The position numbers and the translations under genes are program-made. DNA of 64,000 nucleotides. Source: JAKQIM01 sp029557965 (GTDB lineage Bacteria > Chloroflexota > Anaerolineae > Anaerolineales > UBA4823). Where the stretch lies: the NCBI GenBank assembly GCA_035341015.1, contig DAOQUL010000004.1, forward strand, positions 1 through 64,000, written 5' to 3'. The notes beneath the pieces are model-generated. The model had not been told where the DNA came from and did not search any database. It saw only the letters and a list, made by a program, of their open reading frames with translations. Each line of letters opens with the position of its first letter. Within the stretch, counting starts at the first letter, position 1. This document shows positions 35,647 to 44,755 of the stretch, piece after piece.

Positions 35647-38600
35647 TCAGCCGCCCCCCACTTCGACGGTGGGTGTGAGCGTAGGGCCTTCGGTGGGCAC
35701 CTCGCTGGGTGTGGGCGTATTGCTGGGCGATGGCGTCTCGCTGGCGGGCGGGGTCGAAGATGGCGGCACCGTGCTGGTCGGCGGCGGCGTATCGGTGGCA
35801 TTGGGCACCGGCGACGGGGTGGGCGTGAACGTCGCATCCAGGGTCGGCGTCAGCGAGGGGCTGGGTGTCACCGTGGGCGTGGGGGTGAGCGTGGCAGTTG
35901 GCACCTGGATATTCAGGTGCAAGAGACGCTCGACCTCGGTATCCCGGATGCTGTGCATCAGCAGGCGCAAGGTCACCGTGCCGGCAGGGATGTCTTTCAG
36001 GTCCCAGGTATGCACCATCTCGGCCCCTGCAGCCGGTTGGTCGCGTTCCATCAGCTTGATCCATTCCACCGGCTTATCACCCAAGCCATACCAGAGCGAA
36101 AAATCCTTGAAATCTGCGCTGGCGTAGGCCAGGGCATACACATCCAGGGGTGAGGCAGTAATCGTTTGCCCTTCACCCAGGGCCGGGAAGGCCAGGAAGG
36201 GGCGCGGGTCTTCTGCCCGGCACTCGCGCGGAGGGGCAAACCGAATGGGGTCATTGAAGCCCATCTGCTGTGCCCAATTGCGCCCATCATTGGTATCTTT
36301 GAGCCAGGTCACAGCCCACACATCGGTTACATTCAACACAAACTCTTCGCTGATGAAATCGGCACAGGCGGCCGAGGCCCTCAGGTTGGTCCAGGTATCC
36401 AACGGCACCTTGGCCCACAAATCCTGCTCTTTGGGCAGCGGGGGCTGGTCGGCGGCATAGATCTCTGCTCGCTGGCTGGGGCACCACTGCGAAGGCTCTG
36501 TCCCTGAGACGGCGCAAACCACCCGGTCTACGATCCCCGCAGGGCGTTGGTAAGGGGTGGGGTTGCCGCCGGTCAGGCGCTGAACGGCATTTTGCATGAA
36601 GCTGGCCCAGATAGGGGCGGCGCCGGTCAGACCAGAGGTGTTCTGCATGGGGGTATAGTCGCTGTTACCCACCCACACACCCACCGCAATATCGGGGGTA
36701 TAGCCCATGGTCCAGTTATCGCGGTAGTCGTTGGTGGTGCCGGTTTTGGCAGCCGCCAAGAAAGGCAGGTTGAGCACCGAATTGGCTCCAAAAGCAGGTG
36801 TACGGGCCTCGTTATCAGAGAGAATGGACCACAGCAGGTAAGCATGTTCAGAGCGCACCACCTGCTCGCCAGCGGGAACCTGGTATTCATATACCAGCTC
36901 GCCATTGTGGTCGAGGATGCGCGTGATGGCCACCGGCGCCACGCGCCGCCCACCGTTGGCTAAAACGGCGTAGGCCCCGGTCATTTCCATCAAACTCACC
37001 TCGCCGCCGCCGAGCGTCAACGCCAGGCCGTAATCGGGACGCGTGAACGTGGTGATGCCCAGCCGTGAAGCCATGCCCACCAGGCCATCCTTCGATTCCG
37101 TCGCCGGGTCATCGAAGATGCCGGTGAACTGCAAGGTTTTGACGGCCGGAATGTTATAGGAATTGGCCAGCGCACTGCGCACAGACACCGGGCCATGGAA
37201 ACGGCCATCATAATTGACCGGACTGTAAGGCTCACGCGGGTCGTTCGGATCGCCCGAGGGCGGAAACTCTGACGGCACATCCCAGATCAGGGTAGAAGGC
37301 GTCCAGCCGCGTTCGAAGGCCGCCAGGTAAGTCAGCGGCTTGATGGATGAACCGGGCTGGCGGGTGGGGCTGAGCGCCATATTGACCTGCCCATCAATCG
37401 CTTCGTTATAGAAATCGGCCGAACCCACCATCGCCAGGATCTCGCCAGTGGAGGGGCGAATTGCCACCAGGGCGCCGTTGGTGGCATTGTTGACCGCCAG
37501 GGCTGCCACTTGTTCAGCTACGATCTGCTGGGCGGCATCTTGCAGGCCAGGGTCGAGGGTGGTGTAAACTGAGAAACCCGAACGGTAGATCGTCTGGGCA
37601 TCATACTGCGCTTCCAACAGGGTACGCACATACATGACCCAGTGCGGGTAGCGCATCTCAACATCCGGAGATTTGAACTGGTACGTATCCAGGCTGCGGT
37701 AGGCTGAAACAGCCTCTTCTACCGTCAGGCACACGCGCTCGGGGCTGTTGCTGACGTAGATACAGCCATCTTCAGTGCTGGCATCGTACATCAAGGTCAG
37801 CACCTGCTGCATCCGGGTCAGCGTGGCCTCGCGGTTGGTGTATACATCGTAGACCGAGGGAGACTGGGGCAAGCCAGCTAAGAAAGCGGCCTGGGGCAAG
37901 GTCAGGTTATTGGCCGAAACGCCAAAGTAGGTGAAGGCGGCGGCTTCAACGCCATAAGCCAGGTTGCCATAATTGATTTCATTCAAGTACAGCTCAAGGA
38001 TCTCGTCTTTTGAATAACGGCGCGTGATCTCAGCCGCCAGGAGCGCTTCGCGCACCTTACGCATGTAAGACTGCTCATAGCGCTCTTCGGGGCTGAGCAG
38101 CAGGATGCGCGCCAACTGCTGGGTGATGGTGGATGCACCCGAAACCGTCTCGCCGCCCTGCGCATTTTGCCAGAAGGCGCGCACAATCGCCAGCCAGTCA
38201 AAGCCGGGATGCGAATAATACTCTTGATCCTCAGTTGCAACCGTAGCTGCCACCAGGAGGGGTGAAATCTTATCCAATGAGACATACGTGCGCCGGCCGG
38301 CATTCGGATCGATCATCTCATACAAAAGGTTATTGTTCCGGTCGTAGATGCGGGTGGTCTCAAAAGAAGAAGCACGCTGGCGCAAATCGTCCACGGAAGG
38401 CAGTGTGGAGGCAATGCTGTAATACTCATACAGCACGAATGAGCCGCCCAACAACCCAATGATGATCAACGCCAATAAGCCCAGCAAAGCCATGCGCAGC
38501 AAGCAGCCCAGGCCTCCTCTCCAATCAACAGCAACTTTGGCCCGCGGCGGGGCAGGCGGGGGCGACACAACGGGCGGGGTTGGCACAACCGGCGGCGGCA

Positions 38601-39048
38601 CAGGCCGAACAGGGCGCGCCGCGGGCCGGCTGCTGACGGCAGAGGGGCTCACGCGCGTGGCATGCAGATCGAACTCATCAACCCGGCGCGGCAGCGGCAT
38701 ACCCTGAGTGCCCAAGGCCGGGGGTGAATGCTGTGGGGTGATGCCCAGCGGCGGCGGAGGCGGCAGGGTGACGGCCAGGGGAGTTTGGTTTTCTCTTGGC
38801 ACAGGCGGGGGTTGGAGGGCCGGAGAAGGCTCGACAGGCGGCTCAACCGTAGGAAGCGGGCTTACCCCTGGCTCAGGTGGAACAGCCGGCAAGGCCGCCT
38901 GGTCGGCGGGCGGAGGGCTGCCATCAGGCGCACCAGCAGGCTCCGGCTGGCCTTCAGGCTGCACGGGCTGAGTATCCTCATCCGTAGACAGCAAGCGCCG
39001 GAAGCGGTTGACCGATTGTTCATCAGAATGAGCAGGGATTTCAGGCAT
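35647..39048 (-). CDS. Class A penicillin-binding protein (GT51 + transpeptidase) with Pro-rich head and Thr/Pro-rich tail
   Basis: About 1133 residues from ATG 39048 (GGAAG eight bases upstream). A Pro-rich cytoplasmic head (about 30-180), one membrane segment, then GT51 with ATVATEDQEYYSHPGFDW (catalytic Glu) and SGASTITQQLARILLL. The transpeptidase has the S-x-x-K serine in RQPGSSIKPLTY, SYN and AAAKTGTTNDY. A further domain follows, then a Thr/Pro/Ser-rich tail of about 75 residues (TPTPTVTPSPSLTP and on). It polymerises and cross-links peptidoglycan outside the membrane. The tail is like the linkers of wall proteins but has nothing beyond it except VEVGGG. Confidence 0.93.
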   Translation of the reverse strand: MPEIPAHSDEQSVNRFRRLLSTDEDTQPVQPEGQPEPAGAPDGSPPPADQAALPAVPPEPGVSPLPTVEPPVEPSPALQPPPVPRENQTPLAVTLPPPPPLGITPQHSPPALGTQGMPLPRRVDEFDLHATRVSPSAVSSRPAARPVRPVPPPVVPTPPVVSPPPAPPRAKVAVDWRGGLGCLLRMALLGLLALIIIGLLGGSFVLYEYYSIASTLPSVDDLRQRASSFETTRIYDRNNNLLYEMIDPNAGRRTYVSLDKISPLLVAATVATEDQEYYSHPGFDWLAIVRAFWQNAQGGETVSGASTITQQLARILLLSPEERYEQSYMRKVREALLAAEITRRYSKDEILELYLNEINYGNLAYGVEAAAFTYFGVSANNLTLPQAAFLAGLPQSPSVYDVYTNREATLTRMQQVLTLMYDASTEDGCIYVSNSPERVCLTVEEAVSAYRSLDTYQFKSPDVEMRYPHWVMYVRTLLEAQYDAQTIYRSGFSVYTTLDPGLQDAAQQIVAEQVAALAVNNATNGALVAIRPSTGEILAMVGSADFYNEAIDGQVNMALSPTRQPGSSIKPLTYLAAFERGWTPSTLIWDVPSEFPPSGDPNDPREPYSPVNYDGRFHGPVSVRSALANSYNIPAVKTLQFTGIFDDPATESKDGLVGMASRLGITTFTRPDYGLALTLGGGEVSLMEMTGAYAVLANGGRRVAPVAITRILDHNGELVYEYQVPAGEQVVRSEHAYLLWSILSDNEARTPAFGANSVLNLPFLAAAKTGTTNDYRDNWTMGYTPDIAVGVWVGNSDYTPMQNTSGLTGAAPIWASFMQNAVQRLTGGNPTPYQRPAGIVDRVVCAVSGTEPSQWCPSQRAEIYAADQPPLPKEQDLWAKVPLDTWTNLRASAACADFISEEFVLNVTDVWAVTWLKDTNDGRNWAQQMGFNDPIRFAPPRECRAEDPRPFLAFPALGEGQTITASPLDVYALAYASADFKDFSLWYGLGDKPVEWIKLMERDQPAAGAEMVHTWDLKDIPAGTVTLRLLMHSIRDTEVERLLHLNIQVPTATLTPTPTVTPSPSLTPTLDATFTPTPSPVPNATDTPPPTSTVPPSSTPPASETPSPSNTPTPSEVPTEGPTLTPTVEVGGG

Positions 39049-39087
39049 ACGATTTTCTTCCAAAGTTTTATGATGAATGGCAGTGCT

Positions 39088-39555
39088 TCATGCCGAAGCA
39101 GGCCGGCTGTTGATCAAAACCGTCCAGGTGCCCTTCATCGTTGTTTCGTCGCGCTGGTTCTTGACCGATAACTCGATCACCACCGAACCGCCTCCCAGGC
39201 GGGGCAAGGCCTTGGTTTCAAGGACCAGCAACTCGACGTGAATGGTGTCGCCAATGAAGGTTGGATTTGAGAATTTCCAGGTATTGATTTCACGGAAAGC
39301 GATCACCGTACCTTCCAGTACGCCCGTACGCATGGCCAGGCCAGAAGCGATGGAAAGCCCCAACAAGCCGTGCGCCACGCGCCGGCCAAAAGGCGTGCCA
39401 GCGCTGAATTCGGCATCCGTGTGGATCTGGTTGTAATCGCCCGACAGGCCCGCAAAAGTGACCACGTCACTTTCGGTGATCGTGCGCCCGGTGGTGATGA
39501 TCTTCTGACCAACCTCAAACTCTTCAAAGTATAGACCGCGGTTTTTGGGTAACAT
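39088..39555 (-). CDS. MaoC-like hydratase
   Basis: 155 residues from ATG 39555; AGGAG is ten bases upstream, but ATGs at 39564 and 39561 are possible. Hot-dog fold with GLYFEEFEVGQKIITTGRTI, SESDVVTFAGLSGDYNQIHT (catalytic Asp and His in D-x-x-x-x-H), GRRVAHGLLGLSIASGL. The family hydrates enoyl-CoA or related substrates. Alone here, with no fatty-acid genes nearby. It is in the same orientation as the PII-like gene (31 bases past it) and PBP gene. Confidence 0.85.
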   Translation of the reverse strand: MLPKNRGLYFEEFEVGQKIITTGRTITESDVVTFAGLSGDYNQIHTDAEFSAGTPFGRRVAHGLLGLSIASGLAMRTGVLEGTVIAFREINTWKFSNPTFIGDTIHVELLVLETKALPRLGGGSVVIELSVKNQRDETTMKGTWTVLINSRPASA

Positions 39556-39586
39556 CTGCATCATACTCCTACAAGATCCTATCCGT

Positions 39587-39958
39587 TTATTCACTGCGCT
39601 GTTTTTGCAGTCCATAGGCCTGGGCCACAGGCAGCACAACCAACAAGCCGGTATTGGGTAAAGAAAGATCGCCGGTAACTTTTTGGGTGGCAGCCACCAG
39701 GCGCTCCACCAGGCCATCTGAAACACCCGGGATCTCCTCAACCACGGTGAACAGGGTGCGGCTGAAGCTCTCTTCATGATCCAGCAGCGATTCCAGGCTG
39801 GGGATCAGAGGCATGTCATCCCACAGTCCCGAGCGCACCCTGCCCAGGCCGGTGCTGTGCAAGATCGTCACACCGCCAACGCCCACTTCCTCCCAGGCAT
39901 CCAGCAGCGCTTCACACTTCTCAGCGTCGTGCAGCACAAACATGACCATCGATAACAT
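39587..39958 (-). CDS. PII-like regulatory protein coupled to the antiporter
   Basis: 123 residues. The start ATG shares one base with the antiporter's TAA (TAATG), and AGGAGGTGG precedes it, so translation is coupled. Sequence suggests a PII/CutA-like ferredoxin fold: N-terminal SMVMFVLHDAEKCEALLDAW, loop GLGRVRSGLWDDMP and C-terminal TGLLVVLPVAQAYG. No canonical PII signature is found. PII-like proteins next to transporters often bind nucleotides and gate the partner, so it may regulate the antiporter; that is inference from adjacency. Confidence 0.6.
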   Translation of the reverse strand: MLSMVMFVLHDAEKCEALLDAWEEVGVGGVTILHSTGLGRVRSGLWDDMPLIPSLESLLDHEESFSRTLFTVVEEIPGVSDGLVERLVAATQKVTGDLSLPNTGLLVVLPVAQAYGLQKQRSE

Positions 39959-41256
39959 TAATCCACCTCCTGTTTTGATTCCAAACGCTCTGCCTGCTTT
40001 TCGCTCACGACAGTGGTTGGCGCAGCGGGTGCGGGTGTGGCGGCGGGCGCAGGCGTGGGCACTGGCTTGAACAGCCAGCGCAGCAAAGGCGGGGTGACGA
40101 GGGTGCTTACCAAAACAACGCCGATGATGTTTGAGAACACAGCCTCACTCATCAGGCCGTTGTTCATGCCAACCGTCGCCAGGATCAATCCCACTTCTCC
40201 TCGTGAGACCATGCCTGCACCCAATTGGATGGCCTCGCGCCGGTTAAAACCAGCCAGGTACGCGCCAAGCCCGGCACCCGCCATTTTGGTCAGCACAGCC
40301 ACGATGATCAGCCCGATCAGCAGCCAGATCGCAGACACATCCAGCGCACGCAGGTTCACAGCCAGGCCAATATTGATAAAGAAAAGCGGAACAAAAAAGC
40401 CGTAGGCCAGGGCACTCATGCCGCGTTCCAGGCGTTCCTTCTCGGGGCTGCGCGAAAACATCAGCCCTGCCAAGAAGGCCCCGGTGATGGCTGCCATCCC
40501 ACCCATCAGCTCGGCCGCCAGGCTGTACACAAACATGATCACCACGCCCAAGGTTAAAACACCCTGGCTGATCGGCAGACGTGCGATCCGGCGCACCAAA
40601 AAAGGCAGCGCCCACAATCCAAAGGCCGCCGACAGGCCAAAAAAGACGATCATCCGCCCAAAGATTGCAAGCACCACCCCAATGCCGCCGTTCCCGCCGG
40701 TGAAGGCCAGGAAAGCCGAAAGCAATAGAATCACCAAAACATCATCAAAAACAGCCGCGCCCAGCAAGCCCAAACCAACCCGGCTGCGCAAGACTTTCAA
40801 TTCCATTAACGTTTGGGCAGAAATGCTGACGCTGGTCGCCCCGAGCGTCAGGCCCAAGAACAATGCTTCTTGGTTGCCACAACCAGATAAACGTCCAAGC
40901 CCCCAACCGAATACCACCGGCAGCAGCACACCCAAGGTGCCCGCAAACGCCGATACCTTACCATTCCGCAGCAAATCAGCCAGGTGCAGCTCCAACCCGG
41001 CCACAAACATCAGCAGCAGCACGCCAATCTCTGAAAGCTCAGCCAGGATGGCCGACAACACGTCACCTTCTAAGAAAGGCAGGTGCAAGAAATTCAACAA
41101 GGTAGGCCCCAACAGCAAGCCAACCAAAATCTCGCCCAAAACAGCCGGTTGGTGGGCGCGGATGCTCAAATAGGCCGCCGACTTGGCCACGACCAAGAGA
41201 ACGGCAAGGACAAAGATCAGTTGTAGAAAAGGCGTCAGTTCAATCGTCATGGACAT
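39958..41256 (-). CDS. CPA2-family cation:proton antiporter (Kef/NapA type)
   Basis: 432 residues with about 12-13 membrane segments. Family features: HQPAVLGEILVGLLLGPTLL, LLLMFVAGLELHLADLL, GATSVSISAQTL and AAVFDDVLVILLLSAF with the acidic DD of the ion-binding site. The C-terminal tail (about 395-432) is Ala/Pro/Thr-rich. It exchanges Na+ or K+ for H+. It lacks a RCK/TrkA-N domain, which is the usual regulator in Kef proteins, making the coupled PII-like protein a candidate substitute. Confidence 0.9.
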   Translation of the reverse strand: MSMTIELTPFLQLIFVLAVLLVVAKSAAYLSIRAHQPAVLGEILVGLLLGPTLLNFLHLPFLEGDVLSAILAELSEIGVLLLMFVAGLELHLADLLRNGKVSAFAGTLGVLLPVVFGWGLGRLSGCGNQEALFLGLTLGATSVSISAQTLMELKVLRSRVGLGLLGAAVFDDVLVILLLSAFLAFTGGNGGIGVVLAIFGRMIVFFGLSAAFGLWALPFLVRRIARLPISQGVLTLGVVIMFVYSLAAELMGGMAAITGAFLAGLMFSRSPEKERLERGMSALAYGFFVPLFFINIGLAVNLRALDVSAIWLLIGLIIVAVLTKMAGAGLGAYLAGFNRREAIQLGAGMVSRGEVGLILATVGMNNGLMSEAVFSNIIGVVLVSTLVTPPLLRWLFKPVPTPAPAATPAPAAPTTVVSEKQAERLESKQEVD

Positions 41257-41265
41257 CGTTGCGCC

Positions 41266-41271
41266 ATTATA
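41266..41271 (-). promoter_or_regulatory. -10 element (TATAAT) before the antiporter gene
   Basis: TATAAT on the minus strand, nine bases before ATG 41256. No Shine-Dalgarno sequence (GGCGCAACG), so a near-leaderless transcript is predicted. Confidence 0.5.
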
Positions 41272-41357
41272 ACATGCTCATATCGCCACGCATTTTCAGC
41301 CGGTTTTCCACCCGGCAAATATTCAGTACCGGTCATCCGAAGAACAGCCACCCGTAG

Positions 41358-41363
41358 TAAAAT
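41358..41363 (+). promoter_or_regulatory. -10 element (TAAAAT) before the GH63-like gene
   Basis: TAAAAT with six bases to ATG 41370. No Shine-Dalgarno sequence; leaderless mRNA predicted. Back to back with the antiporter promoter in a 113-base gap. Confidence 0.45.
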
Positions 41364-41369
41364 AGGCAC

Positions 41370-43817
41370 ATGCGCGAATGGGACCTCAAAGCCAACGATC
41401 CACTATCTATGGTACTGGCCGCCGATGCCCGCTTTGGCCCAACCGATTACTGCAATGACCAGATCTGGGAGCTGAAACTGGGCGGCGGCGAGCCGCCTGC
41501 CCTGGCAGTCCAAACCACCTTTGGCTTGCGCGCTCGCAGCCTGCGCATCTTTCCACGTTTCAGTGAAGCCGACACAACCCTGAGTGACCCAGATCAATTT
41601 GCCCGGCCAATTTCTGTTCACAGCCTGTACCCAAACTACGCCCGGCTCTCGTATGCTCCCTTCTCGGATATTGACGTTGAGAATGAATTTTGGGTTCCCA
41701 ACCTGCCAGCCATTGCCGGGCGGATGCGCCTGACCAATCACAGCGCCACCCCGCGCAGCATTGGCCTGGAATACACGGCCCTGCTCATGCCGGCCTCGAA
41801 CGCTGGTCAGCGCATGTCACCGGCTGAGATTGAGCTTACCCCGGTATTGACCGGAAAAACCGGCAGCCTGGCGCCTTTGTTTTATGTCAGCGAGGGGGCT
41901 CAGCCTAGCAGCGGACCGTACACAGGGCTGACCATATCACTGGATCTACAGCCAGGCGAAAGCCGCCAGGTAAGCTGGGCCCTTTCAGCAGGCGAAGACA
42001 GCCAGGAACAGAACACCGCCGCGTTCGAGCGGGGGCGTTCACTGGCTATGCGAAACTGGGACGCTCTGCGCGCCCGCATTGAATTGAGCAACGCATCCAT
42101 GCTCGAGATCCACACTGGCGATCCGGGCTGGGATACCGCCTTCTTCCTGGCCCAAAAGGTGGCTCTGGGGCTTTTCTTGCATCCTTTGCGCGGCCTGGAC
42201 CGGCCCTCATTTGTCTCCAACCGCCTGCCAGACCAGGGTTACTCGATGCGCGGCGATGGCAGTGATTACAACCATCTTTGGAATGGCCAAACCCCGCTGG
42301 AAGCTCATTACCTGGCCAGCCTGGTATTGCCCTCTGCCCCGCAACTGGTGCAGGGGATCCTGTTCAACTTTTTAGAACAGCAGGCCGAGGATGGCACCGT
42401 TGACTGGAAGCCCGGCCTGGGCGGCCAGCGCGGCCAATTGAACGCCCCCCCCCTGCTGGCCAGTCTGGCCTGGCAGATATACCTGGCAACGGGCGAACGC
42501 GCCTTTTTGGAACAGACCTTCGCCGGGCTGCTCCGTTTCTTACAATCCTGGTTCCGGCCCGAATTTGACCGGGATGGCGATGGCATTCCAGAATGGAGCC
42601 ATGCCATGCAAACCGGCTTTGATGACCACCCCCTCTTTGCCCATTGGCACGAATGGTCACAAGGGCTCGATATCACCACGGTTGAGTCGCCAGACCTGTG
42701 CGCTTACCTGTACCGAGAATGCGAAGCCCTCATCGACATTGCCCGCCTGCTGGGCCAGGAACAACACGTGGACGACCTGCAGGCCAAGGCGGCGGCGCTG
42801 CAAAGTGCTGTGGATGCGGCCTGGAATGAAAAGAGCGCTTGTTACCAGTATTGGGACCGCGATGCGCACGTCAGCACCAACCGGCAAGAATTGGGAACGC
42901 GCCAGGGGCCAGGTGAGATCCGTATTGCAGAAGAGTTCAGCCAGCCGGTGCGCCTGCTGTTCAAGATCCGCCTGAGCGGCGAGGGGCAGCGCGCAGTGCA
43001 AGTTTTTATCCATGGCAGCGGGTCATCGGGAGGGCATCGCATTGAACGCCTGGCCGCCGAGAGGATGCGCCGCTGGCCCGCATCAGACGACACCAGCATT
43101 GGCTGCCTGACCAGTGAACGCACGTATACCAGCATCGAGCATATCGGGTTGGAGGGTATTCAACCGGAAGACCAGGTTTTTGTATACACAGCCGAGCACA
43201 GCCTCCCCGATCACACCGTGCTACTGCCGCTCTGGGCAGGCATACCAGATGCCGAGCGCGCCAGGACCCTGATCAAGCAAACCATTACCAGCGCCAAACA
43301 CTTCTGGGGAACCTATGGGCTGCGCTCTTGTTTTGACCCGGCTTCGAAAGACAAGAAAAACCCATCTCCTGCTGCTGAGGCCTGTTCGGGGATTTACCTG
43401 CCCTGGAACGCCCTGGTGGGTGCAGGGTTGGTGCGTTATGGGCAGCGCGCCAAAGCCGCTGAGCTCCTGACACGCATCATGAAAGCCATCACCCAGACCC
43501 TAAAACGCGACCAGGCTTTCCGCCGCTACTATGACGATAAGACCGGCTACGGTCAAGGAGAGGTTAACGCCGCAGCCGGGCTTGCTCCCTTGGGACTGTT
43601 TTTGGATGTATTGGGCGTACGCATCATCTCTCCACACTGCGTGACCATCAGCGGTTCAAACCCATTCCCCTGGCCCGTGACCGTGAAATACCGCGGCCTG
43701 ACCGTGCTGCGCCAGAAGAAAAAGACCATGATCATCTTTCCGGATGGCCAAAATATCACGGTCAAGAATGACCCCAGCAGCAACACCACCCGCTGGCAAA
43801 CCATTCGCCTCGAATGA
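41370..43817 (+). CDS. GH63/MGH-like (alpha/alpha)6 glycoside hydrolase
   Basis: 815 residues, no signal peptide, so cytoplasmic. The N-terminal ~230 residues form a beta-rich domain; from about 250 the (alpha/alpha)6 barrel starts (GLFLHPLRGLDRPSFVSNRL, SDYNHLWNGQTPLEAHYLAS, FDRDGDGIPEWSHAMQTG, QGLDITTVESPDLCAYLYRE). The C-terminal EACSGIYLPWNALVGAGL and GYGQGEVNAAAGLAPLG are like the acid residues of glucosidase/mannosylglycerate hydrolases. It would hydrolyse alpha-glucosides or mannosylglycerate-type solutes. Exact substrate is not determinable. Confidence 0.72.
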   Translation: MREWDLKANDPLSMVLAADARFGPTDYCNDQIWELKLGGGEPPALAVQTTFGLRARSLRIFPRFSEADTTLSDPDQFARPISVHSLYPNYARLSYAPFSDIDVENEFWVPNLPAIAGRMRLTNHSATPRSIGLEYTALLMPASNAGQRMSPAEIELTPVLTGKTGSLAPLFYVSEGAQPSSGPYTGLTISLDLQPGESRQVSWALSAGEDSQEQNTAAFERGRSLAMRNWDALRARIELSNASMLEIHTGDPGWDTAFFLAQKVALGLFLHPLRGLDRPSFVSNRLPDQGYSMRGDGSDYNHLWNGQTPLEAHYLASLVLPSAPQLVQGILFNFLEQQAEDGTVDWKPGLGGQRGQLNAPPLLASLAWQIYLATGERAFLEQTFAGLLRFLQSWFRPEFDRDGDGIPEWSHAMQTGFDDHPLFAHWHEWSQGLDITTVESPDLCAYLYRECEALIDIARLLGQEQHVDDLQAKAAALQSAVDAAWNEKSACYQYWDRDAHVSTNRQELGTRQGPGEIRIAEEFSQPVRLLFKIRLSGEGQRAVQVFIHGSGSSGGHRIERLAAERMRRWPASDDTSIGCLTSERTYTSIEHIGLEGIQPEDQVFVYTAEHSLPDHTVLLPLWAGIPDAERARTLIKQTITSAKHFWGTYGLRSCFDPASKDKKNPSPAAEACSGIYLPWNALVGAGLVRYGQRAKAAELLTRIMKAITQTLKRDQAFRRYYDDKTGYGQGEVNAAAGLAPLGLFLDVLGVRIISPHCVTISGSNPFPWPVTVKYRGLTVLRQKKKTMIIFPDGQNITVKNDPSSNTTRWQTIRLE

Positions 43818-44007
43818 CATTTGTGATAAAAAACCGGGCATCATCATCGCATCAACCCATACCCCCGGCTGCTGTTGGCACTTCTGCCTGGCGCTTCAGT
43901 ATGCCAGAATGGCAAATTTACGATAAAATGAAAGTAACGATCAATAAAGGGTCTGACACCCCGCGCACAGCTTTCGCAGGGTGGCCTGCGAGATGGAGTG
44001 ATAAACA
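43818..44007 (+). promoter_or_regulatory. Leader region upstream of the DarA-like pair
   Basis: No gene seen. It has TAAAAT at 43924-43929 and a small hairpin CGCAGG-GTGG-CCTGCG at 43975-43990, followed by GGAG. I see no c-di-AMP riboswitch or T-box signature. Confidence 0.3.
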
Positions 44008-44049
44008 ATGAAACTTATTCTCAACTTGTGGCTGAGGCAGAGATCATGA
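44008..44049 (+). CDS. Possible 13-residue leader peptide coupled to the first DarA-like gene
   Basis: ATG 44008 opens MKLILNLWLRQRS and ends TGA at 44047, overlapping the next gene's ATG by ATGA. GGAG (43995) is nine bases upstream, and a hairpin is just before. The ATGA overlap is that of coupled genes, but the frame is so short it may be chance. Confidence 0.25.
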   Translation: MKLILNLWLRQRS

Positions 44050-44399
44050 CCACTTCAGAAACTCCTGAAAAATTGATCAACCGGCTGGTGACAGCTGTGG
44101 TTCAAGAACAAGACGCCGAGAATGCCTTCAATGCGCTGGATAAGCTGGGGTTCTCGATTACTCGCCTGCCGAGTTCGGGGGGGTTCTTGGGTCGGCGCAA
44201 CGTCACCCTATTAATTGGCCTGACCAAAGGACGTGAAGCAGAGGTAGTGCAAGCGCTCTACCAGAACTGCCGCACGCGAGTAGAATACGTCACCTTGCCC
44301 TTGGAAGGTTCGCCAATGCCGCTTACCACGCCCACCCCCATCACCGTGGGGGGCGCAACCTTATTCGCCTTTGATCTTGAACGTTACGAGGAGGTGTGA
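44046..44399 (+). CDS. DarA/PstA-like cyclic-di-AMP receptor family protein (first)
   Basis: 117 residues from ATG 44046 (GAGG eight bases upstream). PII-like fold with QEQDAENAFNALDKLGFSIT and the family motif PSSGGFLGRRNVTLLIGLT, and C-terminal TLFAFDLERYEEV. In Firmicutes, DarA/PstA binds c-di-AMP with its GGF-containing loop. A long insert (about 80-105, PMPLTTPTPITVGG) distinguishes it from the next protein. I see no diadenylate cyclase here. Confidence 0.78.
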   Translation: MTTSETPEKLINRLVTAVVQEQDAENAFNALDKLGFSITRLPSSGGFLGRRNVTLLIGLTKGREAEVVQALYQNCRTRVEYVTLPLEGSPMPLTTPTPITVGGATLFAFDLERYEEV

Positions 44400-44401
44400 T
44401 C

Positions 44402-44668
44402 ATGAAAATGCTGATTGCCGTCTTGCGAGATGAAGATTCAGAAAACATCTCACACGCCCTGGTCGAATCTAAGTTCCGCGTCACCCGCATCGCATCCACT
44501 GGCGGCTTCTTCCGGCGCGGATCAACCACCCTGCTGGTTGGCATTGCAGACGAGAAGGTGGACGAGGCCATCCAGGTCATCCGCCAGAACTGCGCGCCGG
44601 CGGCTGAGCCGGGTGCCAAGCGCGCCACTTTATTTGTGTTGAATGTAGCCCATTTCGAGCAAATCTAA
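44402..44668 (+). CDS. DarA/PstA-like cyclic-di-AMP receptor family protein (second)
   Basis: 88 residues, ATG 44402 after GAGGAGGTG. Core MKMLIAVLRDEDSENISHAL, ESKFRVTRIASTGGFFRRGS and TTLLVGIADEKVDEAI. It is closer to the minimal DarA domain than the first protein, and the two are paralogues separated by two bases. They could form hetero-oligomers. Prs follows 87 bases on, which has a possible nucleotide theme. Confidence 0.78.
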   Translation: MKMLIAVLRDEDSENISHALVESKFRVTRIASTGGFFRRGSTTLLVGIADEKVDEAIQVIRQNCAPAAEPGAKRATLFVLNVAHFEQI

Positions 44669-44755
44669 GCGGTGCAGCGCAGCCCAGCCAGGGTTCTGCA
44701 TTCATACAATTGATGTGCCTGTTGGGGTTTTGACTTTTGTCAACAAGGAGCAGGT

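Noticed and set aside
43818..44045. c-di-AMP riboswitch before the DarA pair
   Set aside because: Only a small 6-bp hairpin is present; no ydaO-like conserved elements were recognised.
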